64,000 nt of DNA from Pseudoxanthomonas koreensis_A (GCF_041890415.1 NZ_CP169056.1:1240001-1304000), one strand, 5' to 3'. Counted from the stretch's first letter, positions 25,228 through 36,278 are shown. Notes: generated by a model from the letters alone, not told the origin. Translations and numbers: made by a program.

Positions 25228-26025
25228 TCAGCCCTTGCGTGCCAGACGCCAGATCGCCACCGTGCTGAACAGCGCGGTGAATCCGACCATGCCGCCAACC
25301 GCGGTCAGCACCGGCACGAACTGCAGCTTGTCCACCCCGCCGGCGTGCATCGCCAGCTGGCCCACGTGGAACTGCGGCCACAACTGGGTCTGCCAGTACA
25401 GCGACTGCGGCAGCGGAAAGAACATGCCCGACAGGTAGCAGCCGGGCAGGTAGACCAGGTTGGCGAAGCCTGGCGCCGAGCCGCCACGGAACAGGGTGCC
25501 GATCATCAGCCCCATCGCGCAGAACGGAATGGCCGCGGCCAGGAATGCCGCGCTCATCGCGGCGATGCGCAGCGGCTCCAGCGGCAGGCGGTCGGCGGCC
25601 AGGGCAGTGCCCAGCACCGGCAGGTAGGCGATCACGCCGAATGCCAGCCCACAGGCGATCTTGGCCACCAGCCACGAGCCATGCGGCGCCGGCTGCGCGC
25701 GCTTGAGCCGCAGCATGCCCATCTCCCGTTCCATGGCCAGCGAGGTGCCGATGCCGAACAGGGCCGGCATGCTGACCGCCATCACCGAAAATGCGGCGAA
25801 CAGGTACACGGCGGTGGTCGGATCCCTGGCCGTGGCCTCGCCGGCCACCAGCAGCGCGATCAGCGCGTACAACGCCACCGGCATCACCAGGGTGGGGAAG
25901 GCCAGGCCCGGATTGCGCAGCAGGCGCAGCGCCTCGCAGCGGATCTCCTCCAGGTAGGCGGCGGCGATGCGGCGCGGCGAGGGAGTCGCCGCCACGGCAT
26001 TGGCATGCAGGATCGGAGTGTTCAT
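25228..26025 (-). CDS. ABC-2 type transporter permease
   Basis: The 265-residue membrane protein has about six hydrophobic helices, including AFPTLVMPVALYALIALLVAG, VYLFAAFSVMAVSMPALFGIG, IACGLAFGVIAYLPVLGTAL and MSAAFLAAAIPFCAMGLMIG. The pattern LFRGGSAPGFANLVYLPGCYLSGMFFP is typical of ABC-2 permeases. I chose ATG 26025 since it overlaps the stop of the upstream ATPase frame (ATGA); the longer frame upstream is filler. It is the last gene of the YtrA-headed operon and probably pairs with the ATPase half of the preceding fusion protein. Substrate unknown. Confidence 0.8.
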   Translation of the reverse strand: MNTPILHANAVAATPSPRRIAAAYLEEIRCEALRLLRNPGLAFPTLVMPVALYALIALLVAGEATARDPTTAVYLFAAFSVMAVSMPALFGIGTSLAMEREMGMLRLKRAQPAPHGSWLVAKIACGLAFGVIAYLPVLGTALAADRLPLEPLRIAAMSAAFLAAAIPFCAMGLMIGTLFRGGSAPGFANLVYLPGCYLSGMFFPLPQSLYWQTQLWPQFHVGQLAMHAGGVDKLQFVPVLTAVGGMVGFTALFSTVAIWRLARKG

Positions 26026-28196
26026 GCGGCCTCGCAGGTCAGGTGGGTGAAGGCGTCGCCGAGCCCGGCCTGGCGCACTTCCAGCCGGGTCAGGCCGGGG
26101 TCTTCGGCAAGCAAGCGGCGGACTACGGCCTCGGCGTCGCCGGCGGTGAGGTGCAGGCGGTCGTCCTCCGAGCGCGCGTCGAGCACTTCCGGCCATGCGC
26201 CGACCTCGTCGGCGGACAGCCGCGACTGGCAACTGATCCGGCGCCGCGACACCAGCGCGCGCATCTCCTCGACGCTGCCCGACGCGATCACCCGGCCGTT
26301 GGCGATCACCGCGACCCGGTCGGCCAGGGCCTCGGCTTCCTCCAGGTAGTGGGTGGTCAGCACCACCGAGCAGCCGCTGGCCAGCAGCGCGCGGATGCTG
26401 GCCCACAGTGCCTGGCGCGCCTGTACGTCCAGCCCGACGGTCGGCTCATCGAGGAACAGCAGCCGCGGCTGCCCGCAGATGGCCACCGCGAACTGCGCGA
26501 TCCGCTTCTGCCCTCCGGAGAGCTTGCCGTAGGCGGTATCGGCAAAGCCGGATGCACCGGCCCGGCGCAGCGCTTCTTCGGTTGGCAGCGGCTGCGCGTA
26601 GTAGCTGGCGGCAAGCCGCACCAGCTCGCGCGGACTCAGCTCGCGTGGCAGCTCCACGTCCTGCAGCATCACGCCCAGGCCCTGGCGGCGCGCGATGTCG
26701 TGCGGATCGCCGCCCAGCAGTTCCACCTCGCCACCGTCGGCGTCCACCAGGCCCAGCCACAGCGCGATCGCGGTGGACTTGCCGGCGCCATTGGGACCAA
26801 GCACGGCCAGCAGCTCGCCGGCATGTGCCTGGATATCGATCCGGTCCAGCGCGGTCACCGCACCGAACCTGCGGCTGGCACCGCGCAACCGTGCCACGGG
26901 CTGCGTGCCGCCCGCTGCGGCGGGTACCGGCGGCTCGGCCAGCATGTGTCCGCCCTTTGTCCGCGGATGGCGGCGCCCGTTGAGCCATTGGCCCAGGATG
27001 GTCGGCCGCACCAGCCAGTGATAGCTGGCCATGAGCACAGCAAGGCTCACGCCCAGGACCAGTGGATACTTGACCCCCCACGGCAGTGGCCAATGGCCGA
27101 CCCATACCTGCAGCGCCACCACCACCGGCAAGTGCGCCAGATACACCCAGTACGAAGCGTCGGCCAGGTAGCGGCGCACGCGACAGTGCCCGGACAGGAA
27201 GCGCAGCGCGGCGCCGGTGATGCCCAGCGACAGGCCCCAGGCCGCGATCCCGTGCATGAGGGCGAACCCCGCCTTGGTCAGGGTGGCGCCATCGGACAGC
27301 ACGAACGGGTTGGCCGGAAATCCCGCCGGTGCCATTGGCGTGGCCGGCAGGCTTGCCAGCATCCACGCGCAGGCGATGGCGCCGGCGAGCAGGTGCGCCG
27401 GCCAGTACCGGGCCAGCGAGGCCAACCCGGCCTGCGAACGGTGCAGCATCCAGCCCACCGCGAACGCCACGCCGTAGCCGACCGTTGGCGCCAGCTGCGG
27501 GATCACGGTCTGGTCCGGGGCGGGGATGCCTGCCCAGTACGGCCACGCCGGCAGGGTCATCAAGGCCAGCGCCGCCGGCACGGCCAGCACCACCGCGGCC
27601 AGCGGCAAGCCGAACAGGCCCGACGCCAGTGCATCGGCCGCGCCGCGCAGCCGCCCGGCACGGTCCACGCGCAGCAGCACCGCGCGCGCAAGCAGGGCAA
27701 TCGCATACAGCTGCAGCAACTGGTACAGGAACCACAGGTGCGCCAGCGGGAAGGCGCCGGCCACCTTGGGCATCTCCGGCATCGGCGGCAGCTGGCCGCC
27801 GAAGGTCTTGGTGATGCCGGCCATCCACAGTGCCGAGATCAGCGGGTACAGCACCGCCCAGCCGACCACCAGCGGCATGGCGATGCGCAGCAGCCGGTTG
27901 CGGCTGAAGCCTGCGCTGCCCAGGCGCTGGTGCAGCAGGCGCGCGAAGAACCCGGCGATGAAGAAGAACAGGGTCATCCGGAAGGTGTGCGAGACGAACG
28001 CCGCATCGGCAAGCAACGCGCTGGGGGCGTTGTCCACGATGGCCCACAGCCCGGGCGGCCAGCCCGGCATGAACGACAGCGCGGCGTGGAAGGCCACGCC
28101 CAGCAGCAGGGCAAAGCCGCGCACGGCATCCATGGCGTGCAGGCGTGGCGCGCCGGCGTCGAGCACGGCCGCGGCATCCGGGTGACGGGTATCCAT
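26022..28196 (-). CDS. Membrane acyltransferase fused in frame to an ABC transporter ATPase
   Basis: A single uninterrupted frame of 724 residues. Residues 1-410 are an acyltransferase-3/OpgC-like membrane protein with about ten helices, conserved RLHAMDAVRGFALLLGVAFHA at the start and SYWVYLAHLPVVVALQVW near its end. Residues 418-724 are an ABC ATPase: Walker A GPNGAGKST, signature LSGGQKR, Walker B LLFLDEPTVGLD and H-loop TTHYLEEA. The join runs through GRRHPRTKGGHM. ATG 26945, with AAAGGG about 9 nt upstream, could start the ATPase separately, so the cell may make a fusion, a free ATPase or both. The start ATG 28196 lies 13 nt after the preceding stop with AGGA upstream. Pairing the ATPase with the downstream permease is inference. 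Confidence 0.7.
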   Translation of the reverse strand: MDTRHPDAAAVLDAGAPRLHAMDAVRGFALLLGVAFHAALSFMPGWPPGLWAIVDNAPSALLADAAFVSHTFRMTLFFFIAGFFARLLHQRLGSAGFSRNRLLRIAMPLVVGWAVLYPLISALWMAGITKTFGGQLPPMPEMPKVAGAFPLAHLWFLYQLLQLYAIALLARAVLLRVDRAGRLRGAADALASGLFGLPLAAVVLAVPAALALMTLPAWPYWAGIPAPDQTVIPQLAPTVGYGVAFAVGWMLHRSQAGLASLARYWPAHLLAGAIACAWMLASLPATPMAPAGFPANPFVLSDGATLTKAGFALMHGIAAWGLSLGITGAALRFLSGHCRVRRYLADASYWVYLAHLPVVVALQVWVGHWPLPWGVKYPLVLGVSLAVLMASYHWLVRPTILGQWLNGRRHPRTKGGHMLAEPPVPAAAGGTQPVARLRGASRRFGAVTALDRIDIQAHAGELLAVLGPNGAGKSTAIALWLGLVDADGGEVELLGGDPHDIARRQGLGVMLQDVELPRELSPRELVRLAASYYAQPLPTEEALRRAGASGFADTAYGKLSGGQKRIAQFAVAICGQPRLLFLDEPTVGLDVQARQALWASIRALLASGCSVVLTTHYLEEAEALADRVAVIANGRVIASGSVEEMRALVSRRRISCQSRLSADEVGAWPEVLDARSEDDRLHLTAGDAEAVVRRLLAEDPGLTRLEVRQAGLGDAFTHLTCEAA

Positions 28197-28209
28197 GGGC
28201 TGGTTTTCC

Positions 28210-28878
28210 TCAGAGGAAGTCGCGGCGCCTGGCCGCGGTGAGCAACGGCAGGACCAGGGCGATGGCCAGGACTGCAAGCTCGACGAGCAGGACGCCCAGC
28301 ACGGTTGCGTTCCACACCGGGGCCGGGCCGTCCATGTGGTCGCGTATGCCGGGCAGGGCACCGACGACGAACAGGAACACGCTCACCGCCATGTTGGTGA
28401 GGATGATGAAGGCCGTGACCAGCGCTTCGGAGCGTGCCATCAGCGCGCCGCACAGGACCACTGCGAAATTGGCCAGCAGGAAGCCGCACAGCGCCACCAC
28501 GTAGGGCAGCAGGCCGTCGTTGATGCCGGGCGACAGCAGCACCAGCGCGACCGCCGAGGCGCTGGCCGCCAGCCATGGCCCGAGATAGCTCAGCAGCATC
28601 CCGGCGGTCTTGGCCTGCACGTACTGGCCGATGGAGATCGGCAGGCTCAGCACGAACTGCAACGAGCGCTCCTTGCGCTCGTTCATGACCCCGTAGATGG
28701 CCAGCATCACCCCGCAGGCGATCAGCGCGGTCATCCAGGCCAGCGCGCCGATGTTGAACGCGGCACGCCCGAATGCGCAGGTGGCTGCGGACAGCATGGT
28801 CGCCACCGAGGTCGTGGCGATCAGCCAGCGGTTGAGGTACAGCTCCTTGACGATGAGCCTGCGGACAATGGCGTTCAT
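28210..28878 (-). CDS. ABC-2 family transporter permease
   Basis: The 222-residue protein has six predicted helices, among them WLIATTSVATMLSAATCAFG, IGALAWMTALIACGVMLAIYG and VTAFIILTNMAVSVFLFVVG. The motif MNERKERSLQFVLSLPISIGQYV in the first cytoplasmic loop is typical of ABC-2 permeases of the YtrA-operon type. Its ATG overlaps the stop of the ATPase gene upstream (ATGA), so the two almost certainly form one transporter. Xanthomonad YtrA operons of this layout are thought to export or protect against envelope-active compounds; the substrate here is not known. Confidence 0.78.
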   Translation of the reverse strand: MNAIVRRLIVKELYLNRWLIATTSVATMLSAATCAFGRAAFNIGALAWMTALIACGVMLAIYGVMNERKERSLQFVLSLPISIGQYVQAKTAGMLLSYLGPWLAASASAVALVLLSPGINDGLLPYVVALCGFLLANFAVVLCGALMARSEALVTAFIILTNMAVSVFLFVVGALPGIRDHMDGPAPVWNATVLGVLLVELAVLAIALVLPLLTAARRRDFL

Positions 28879-29765
28879 TGGTCGCGCGCCTCCCGGTGGC
28901 GGAACACGTTGGCGACGAAGATCTCTTCCAGGCTCATGCGCTGCACCTGGCTCACCAGGGGGCCAAGGCGCGCCAGCAATGCATCGTCGAAGCGATCGGT
29001 GGTCAGGGTGTGGAAGCGGCCCTCGCCCGTGCGGGCGATGACGCCCGGGAACTCGGGCAGCGTGGCGCCCTCCGGCAACTGCACCTGGATGCGGCGCCAG
29101 CGTTCCAGGAACTGCCCGGTCTCGTCGCTGTCCACGATCCGGCCGCGGTCCAGGAAGGTGATGCGGTCGCAGATCCGCTCCACGTCCACGGTGTTGTGCG
29201 AGGAGAACAGGATCGAACGCTGCTCGTCGCGCATCACGTCCATGAACTCGGTGAGCAGTTCGTTGCGCGCCACCGGGTCCAGGCCGTTGGTCGGCTCGTC
29301 CAGGATCAGCAGCCGCGGCCGCCGGGCCAGCGCCAGCAGCAGGGCGGCCTTGGTCTGCTCGCCGTGGGACAGGCTGCGTGCCACCTGCTCCGGGCGCAGG
29401 TTGAAGCGCCGCAGCAGGGTAGCCGCGTAGCCGGCATCCCAGCCCGGATGTGCCGCGGCCACCAGGTCCATGTGCCAGCCCACGGTGGCATTGGGAAGCA
29501 GGCGCATGTCGGCCGAGACGTAGCCGATGTCGCGCTTGGCCGCGGCTTGCGCCTGCGGCATCGGGTGGCCCAGCACGCGGACCTGGCCGGCGTCGGCGGT
29601 CATCAGGCCCATGGCCAGGCGCAAGGTGGTGCTCTTGCCGGCGCCATTGGGGCCGACGAAGCCCATGACCTGTCCGGCCTGCAACTCGAACGACAGGTCA
29701 TGCAGGGTGAAGAACGGAAACGTCTTGTGGACGCCGCGCATCTGGATGTGGCTGGTCACGCTCAT
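28875..29765 (-). CDS. ABC transporter ATP-binding protein
   Basis: The 296-residue ATPase has Walker A GPNGAGKSTT (about 39-48), signature LSHGEQTKAALLLAL (a variant of LSGGQ), Walker B LLILDEPTNGLD and H-loop FSSHNTVDVE. About 75 extra C-terminal residues follow the ATPase core. I chose ATG 29765 because it overlaps the stop of the GntR gene by ATGA. The reading frame continues upstream for another 1001 residues antisense to gyrA; that part is not ATPase-like and is ignored. It is the first structural gene of the operon and pairs with the permease at 28210-28878. Confidence 0.88.
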   Translation of the reverse strand: MSVTSHIQMRGVHKTFPFFTLHDLSFELQAGQVMGFVGPNGAGKSTTLRLAMGLMTADAGQVRVLGHPMPQAQAAAKRDIGYVSADMRLLPNATVGWHMDLVAAAHPGWDAGYAATLLRRFNLRPEQVARSLSHGEQTKAALLLALARRPRLLILDEPTNGLDPVARNELLTEFMDVMRDEQRSILFSSHNTVDVERICDRITFLDRGRIVDSDETGQFLERWRRIQVQLPEGATLPEFPGVIARTGEGRFHTLTTDRFDDALLARLGPLVSQVQRMSLEEIFVANVFRHREARDQ

Positions 29766-30157
29766 TTCGACGAGGACTCCCGGTACGCACTGCGCATGCG
29801 TTGCTCCAGTTCTTCGGGGGAAAGGCCCAGTTGGGCGGCCAGGTCCGCAGCCGCCTGCAGGTGCCCGTCCAGCTTGCGCTGCTGCAGTTCGGCAGCCAGG
29901 TTGCCGGCATCGGCAACGACCGAACCCTTGCCATGGCGGGTGACGATCACGCCTTCGGCCTCCAGTTCCAGGTAGGCACGCTTGATCGTGATCACGCTGA
30001 CCTTCAGGCCTGCGGCCAGTGCCCGGATCGACGGCAGTTCCTGGCCGGCGGTCCAGTCGCCTGCGGCAATGCGCGCCCGGATCTGCTCCAGGATCTGGGC
30101 ATACATGGGGCGGGTGTCCGCCTGCGAGATGTGGATTCCACTGTACATACTGTGCAT
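29762..30157 (-). CDS. GntR-family transcriptional regulator, YtrA type
   Basis: The 131-residue protein has a GntR winged helix at residues about 15-85: RPMYAQILEQIRARIAAGDW, ELPSIRALAAGLKVSVITI and KRAYLELEAEGVIVTRHGKG. A short helical C-terminal extension of about 45 residues is present instead of a large ligand domain, which defines the YtrA subfamily. Such proteins usually repress their own ABC operon until inducer is present. A perfect palindrome lies over its start codon (ATG 30157) and just upstream of the alternative start ATG 30148, so autorepression is very likely. Its stop overlaps the ATPase start. Confidence 0.88.
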   Translation of the reverse strand: MHSMYSGIHISQADTRPMYAQILEQIRARIAAGDWTAGQELPSIRALAAGLKVSVITIKRAYLELEAEGVIVTRHGKGSVVADAGNLAAELQQRKLDGHLQAAADLAAQLGLSPEELEQRMRSAYRESSSK

Positions 30158-30173
30158 ACAGTGTATGCACAGT
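30149..30173. promoter_or_regulatory. Perfect 25-bp palindrome, probable YtrA operator
   Basis: Half-sites ACTGTGCATAC and GTATGCACAGT are exact inverted repeats separated by AGT. The site covers ATG 30157 of the regulator gene and sits directly upstream of ATG 30148. An 11-bp perfect arm in a GC-rich genome is far beyond chance, and the position fits operator-type control of the ABC operon. Confidence 0.8.
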
Positions 30174-30314
30174 TATCCGGGCAAGGGAAGTCCCCGGGTT
30201 GCAGCCGCCGCTGCGGCCACCACCCGGGCGCCGCAACGGACCGCCGCAGGCCGCCCCGGGCGCACACAAGTGCCTGTTTCTGCATGGAATGGCGGGGTCC
30301 TGACAGGCCCGTTG

Positions 30315-30323
30315 TGCTACAAT
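30315..30323 (+). promoter_or_regulatory. Candidate gyrA promoter, extended -10
   Basis: TGCTACAAT is a good extended -10 element (TGn plus TACAAT), 69 bp before the gyrA ATG. No convincing -35 box is found at the usual distance, which is normal for extended -10 promoters. Confidence 0.45.
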
Positions 30324-30392
30324 TCCGCGGTTCCGAAATGCCCGCCGCCGCCATGGCGCTGGCGCCGATCCGCCTTGAATGAAGCGTACTGA

Positions 30393-33014
<2,622 letters not shown>

Positions 33015-33040
33015 CCGCCAGCCGCGACCGCAACACGCAC

Positions 33041-33073
33041 AGGACGCCGGCCCACCGCCGGCGTCCTGCTTTT
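33041..33073 (+). terminator. Rho-independent terminator of gyrA
   Basis: A perfect 10-bp stem (AGGACGCCGG and CCGGCGTCCT) with a 7-nt loop is followed by GCTTTT. It lies 27 bp after the gyrA stop codon. Confidence 0.85.
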
Positions 33074-33164
33074 CAGGGCCGGGCGATGCTGCCGTCGTCC
33101 CGGATGTCGGTGTCGCCGTCGATGTCGATGTCGATGCGGCAGGCGGCGCAGCGCCTGCCGCCGG

Positions 33165-34181
33165 TCACACGGTGAAGCACTGCCGCCAGCGCACCGTTTC
33201 GCCACTGCCCGGACGCGGATTGAGCTGCACGCGCACGGTACGCAGCACCGCCGGATAGTTTTCCAGCTCGCCGCAGACCAGCGGCCAGATGAGCTTGTCG
33301 CTGCCGGCACCGGAGCGGTCGATGACCAGGGTGGTGCGGGTCAGCCAGTAGGCGCGGTGGATGCCGGCACGGGTGGACAGGGTGCGGGCGATTTCGGCCT
33401 GGTGGCGGGCGATCGTGGCTTCGTCCAGGGCGCCACCGCCGTCACCTGGTGCCGGTGCCGTCGCGGCAGCGGGGTTGGCGGCCGGTGCCGCGTCGGCGCG
33501 CGGCGTGGCGGCGGGCGCGGTGGCCGCAGCCGGTGCCACCGCTGCAGCGCTGCTGGCAGCAGGGGCGGCGGAGGAGCGGGCCGGCATCAGGTTGGACAGC
33601 ACGACGCCGACCAGCAGGCCCAGGACCAGCGCACCCATGACGGCGATCACGCTGTGCCTGCGCGCCTGCGCATCGGCCTGGTCGACGATCCTGCGGGTGG
33701 TCGCCACTGCCAGGAATGGCTTGAGCAGTTGCCACAGGCGGCGGCCGTCGATGATTTCCACGCCCGCCCGTTGCGCTGCGGACAGTGCCTCGCGGTCGGC
33801 GCGCCCCTGGGTCAGCAGGATCCCGGACGTGGCACCGGCCATGTCCATCTCCGATGCAAGCTCGCGGATGTTGCTCGCCTGGATGCGGTAGGCCATGCCG
33901 TGCTTGCACGACAGCAGCCAGCGCTTGCTGCCGTCGGTCATCAGCAGGCGGGCTTCGTTGCCGGCGTTGGCCTGTTCGGGGGCGGCGGACCCGGCATCGC
34001 GCAACCCGCGCGTCTGCATGGCCCGCACCACCAGGGTGGAAAACTCGCGCCAGCGCAGCGCGGCCAGGGCGCGCAGGCCTGCGTCGTTCTCGACCTCGAC
34101 GCGGCGGACGAGCCACAGGTAAAGCAAGGCAACGGTAGCGGCCACGACCGCCACGGCGATCCCCACGATCCACGAAGACAT
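33165..34181 (-). CDS. Membrane-anchored Mrr-like (restriction endonuclease fold) protein
   Basis: The 338-residue protein has one N-terminal helix (SSWIVGIAVAVVAATVALLYLW). An Mrr_cat-like domain follows (about 45-165): ALRWREFSTLVVRAM, GNEARLLMTDGSKRWLLSCKHG and GILLTQGRADREALSAAQRAGVEIIDG. A second helix comes next (VIAVMGALVLGLLVGVVLSNLM, about 190-211), then a long Ala/Pro-rich linker and a C-terminal domain of about 85 residues. The nuclease motif D…QxK reads E…SCK, so catalysis is doubtful although the Lys remains. I chose ATG 34181, which places the first helix at the start. It faces gyrA convergently. Function unknown; a membrane-tethered DNA-binding role is possible. Confidence 0.65.
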   Translation of the reverse strand: MSSWIVGIAVAVVAATVALLYLWLVRRVEVENDAGLRALAALRWREFSTLVVRAMQTRGLRDAGSAAPEQANAGNEARLLMTDGSKRWLLSCKHGMAYRIQASNIRELASEMDMAGATSGILLTQGRADREALSAAQRAGVEIIDGRRLWQLLKPFLAVATTRRIVDQADAQARRHSVIAVMGALVLGLLVGVVLSNLMPARSSAAPAASSAAAVAPAAATAPAATPRADAAPAANPAAATAPAPGDGGGALDEATIARHQAEIARTLSTRAGIHRAYWLTRTTLVIDRSGAGSDKLIWPLVCGELENYPAVLRTVRVQLNPRPGSGETVRWRQCFTV

Positions 34182-34374
34182 GCCTATCCCCTGCGGTACC
34201 CCAAAAGACTGCGCGATGGTACAGCGTGGAAATGCTGTCGTGGGCAACGGTCAGGCGCACCCAGCCGTGCGTCGACCCGGTGCGAAATGCACACGGCAAC
34301 GTATGGTGGGCGGGCTGCCACCGCCACCAGCACAGGTCGATTGCCGGGCGATGTGTCGCCCGGTGGTTCAGCGC

Positions 34375-34875
34375 TCAGGCGTCCGTGGACGGGCGCCGTT
34401 CCGGCGGCGGTGGCGTGTCCTGGTGGCTGCGCCGCAATTCGAGTGCGAGCGCATCGATGCGGGCCCCCAGCAGGTCCAGGTCCTGGCGGGTGGGGACGTC
34501 CATCATCCGCAGGGTCTGCTGGACGCGGCGCTCGAACAGGCGACCCAGGCTGTCCCAGGTTTCCTCGGCACGGGCATAGGTGCGATCCATCGTCGCGTCC
34601 ATGGATTGGCGCAGGCCTTCCAGCCGTGCGGCCATGCCCTTGCCTTCGGCACCTGTATCGGCCACGCCGCGGCCTTCCTCTGCCAGTTGTTCGAACAAGC
34701 GGCTGCCCTCGGCCTGGGCGCGCGACAACGCGCCGATGCCGGCCAGCCATACCTGCTGCGCCGATTCACCCAGGCTGCCGGCGGTGCGGCCGGCGGTGCG
34801 GCCGGCGGTGCGGCCGGCGCGGGGCGGCAGGTCCTTGTCGTGTTCGGGAATGTCGGTGGAGTGCGGGTGCTGCAT
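34375..34875 (-). CDS. Phasin-family (PHA granule-associated) protein
   Basis: The 166-residue, mostly helical amphipathic protein has a core SAQQVWLAGIGALSRAQAEGSRLFEQLAEEG, typical of PhaF/PhaI-type phasins that coat polyhydroxyalkanoate granules. A conserved helical stretch RRVQQTLRMMDVPTRQDLDLLGARID follows, and the tail is Pro/Arg-rich. Near the N-terminus the peptide AGRT is repeated, encoded by a 12-bp tandem repeat. Start ATG 34875 (MQHPHSTD) is used. It lies 73 bp downstream of the PHA-system gene on the same strand, and phaR and phaB occur later in the window. Confidence 0.78.
   Translation of the reverse strand: MQHPHSTDIPEHDKDLPPRAGRTAGRTAGRTAGSLGESAQQVWLAGIGALSRAQAEGSRLFEQLAEEGRGVADTGAEGKGMAARLEGLRQSMDATMDRTYARAEETWDSLGRLFERRVQQTLRMMDVPTRQDLDLLGARIDALALELRRSHQDTPPPPERRPSTDA
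34778..34819 (-). repeat. 12-bp tandem repeat inside the phasin gene
   Basis: Three perfect units of CCGGCGGTGCGG (plus strand) plus a half unit encode consecutive copies of the four-residue unit AGRT. Because the unit is a multiple of three, copy-number change would alter the length of the N-terminal spacer without breaking the frame. Confidence 0.9.
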
Positions 34876-34948
34876 GTCCGTCCCTCGCTTGGTGAAGGCG
34901 CGGCCAGTATGCAAACGGCACTGGAAAGGCGGCGTGAGGCCCGCCGGC

Positions 34949-35227
34949 TCAGCCCAGTTTTTCGTGCAGGACGCGACGGATCTCGTCCTCCACCAGGTCC
35001 TTCATCGCCGAGAACAGCAGGCCCAGCTCCGCCGCTACGCGCACGCGGCCGGGCTGCAGTTCGATCCGGCCCTGGATGCCGGGGCCGGACAGCTGCAGCG
35101 CGTCGGCACCATCGGCCACCGACGCGATCCCGTAGCGCTGCTGCAGGGTGGCGGCGATGCCGTCGACCAGCCGGCGCGCCTCATCGTCGGCACGTGCATG
35201 CGGGTGCAGGATCTCGATGCGGGACAC
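34949..35227 (-). CDS. Polyhydroxyalkanoic acid system family protein
   Basis: This is a 92-residue protein of the PHA_gran_rgn family. Start GTG 35227 (VSRIEILHPHARADDEARR) matches the family start and has GGAG 6 nt upstream; the frame is open further upstream, but only to unlike sequence. It contains ALQLSGPGIQGRIELQPGRVRV and ends LFSAMKDLVEDEIRRVLHEKL, the family's C-terminal helix. Members sit next to phasin genes, as here, and associate with PHA granules. Their exact role is unknown. Confidence 0.75.
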   Translation of the reverse strand: MSRIEILHPHARADDEARRLVDGIAATLQQRYGIASVADGADALQLSGPGIQGRIELQPGRVRVAAELGLLFSAMKDLVEDEIRRVLHEKLG

Positions 35228-35335
35228 GCGGGACTCCGGGTTGCGGAAGATGGCGAGGCGGTCCGGCAGCCGGATGCACCACGACCGCATGGCGTCGCTG
35301 GCGCCCGTGGCGACCGCGCTGATAGTCTGCCACGC

Positions 35336-36142
35336 ATGCCGCAACTGCGCCTCCATTTCAGCCATCGCCAGCACCCGGACCACCCGCTGCCGGCGGGCGT
35401 GCACCGCCTGGTTCGCCAGGCTTCGGGCACGCTGGGCGTCGGTGATGCGGTGGCCGGCGCGTTGCTGGCCCAGTTCTGCGTGGATCGTCGCGGCCTGTGG
35501 CTGCAGGTGGCCAACGGCGTGCGCGGGATCCATGTCAACGGCCGGCCGGTGCGGCGCATGGCCCTGCTGCGTGCCGGCGACGCGGTCTATGCCGATGGCG
35601 TGGAGATGGTGGTGCAGGTGCCGCCGCCGCCGTTCCGCGCGCCGGAGGCGCCGTCCGACCACGCCGATGACATGCGGGTGCTGCTGCGCGGCGTCGGCGG
35701 TCCGCACCATGGCCGCAGCTTCACCCTCGGCCCGGCGCGCCTGGTGGGGTCCGCGCGCGAGGCCGATATCCACATCGATGACCCCGCGTTCCCGGCGCGC
35801 CATGCCCGCTTCCAGCGCCACGGCGACCGGGTGGTGCTGCACGGGCTCGGCCCGGGCCAGGGCAGTGTGGTCAACGGCGTGACGGTGCGCGATGCGATCC
35901 TCGCAGCCGGCGACCAGGTAGTGTTCGGTGGCCAGCACCGGTTCGTCGTGGAGTTTCCCTCGGCACCCGATTCGCCACGCTTCATCCTGGCCGAGCCGCC
36001 ACTGGCGGAGCCCGGCACGGCACCGGCGCAAACCCTGGTGTCCGGATCACCCGCCCCCGGCGCGCGCCTGCCGTGGCTGCTGCTGGCGGCGCTGTTGCTT
36101 GCGGCCGGGCTCAGCGCCCTGCTGTGGTTCGGCGCCCGCTGA
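35336..36142 (+). CDS. FHA-domain protein with C-terminal transmembrane helix
   Basis: The 268-residue protein appears to hold two FHA-like units. One spans residues 1-95, ending GIHVNGRPVRRMALLRAGDAVYA. The better one spans about 115-205, with RSFTLGPARLVGSAREADIHI, FPARHARFQRHGDRV and GSVVNGVTVRDAILAAGDQV. FHA domains bind phosphothreonine; in the second unit the usual GR of the first loop reads GS, so binding may be altered. A Pro-rich linker leads to one helix at the C-terminus (LPWLLLAALLLAAGLSALLWFG). ATG 35336 is in the region shared with the divergent PHA-system gene. No kinase or phosphatase partner is nearby. Confidence 0.72.
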   Translation: MPQLRLHFSHRQHPDHPLPAGVHRLVRQASGTLGVGDAVAGALLAQFCVDRRGLWLQVANGVRGIHVNGRPVRRMALLRAGDAVYADGVEMVVQVPPPPFRAPEAPSDHADDMRVLLRGVGGPHHGRSFTLGPARLVGSAREADIHIDDPAFPARHARFQRHGDRVVLHGLGPGQGSVVNGVTVRDAILAAGDQVVFGGQHRFVVEFPSAPDSPRFILAEPPLAEPGTAPAQTLVSGSPAPGARLPWLLLAALLLAAGLSALLWFGAR

Positions 36143-36278
36143 GTCGGCGTCCGGCGGGTCCGGCACCCCCGGTGCGGCGGCCATTGCAATGGCCGTTGCG
36201 AGGCGTCGGCACGGTGTCGGTTGCGCCCGCAACCGCTGCACTGCGGCATACTACGGACCCTTTTCCGATGGGTGGTTC

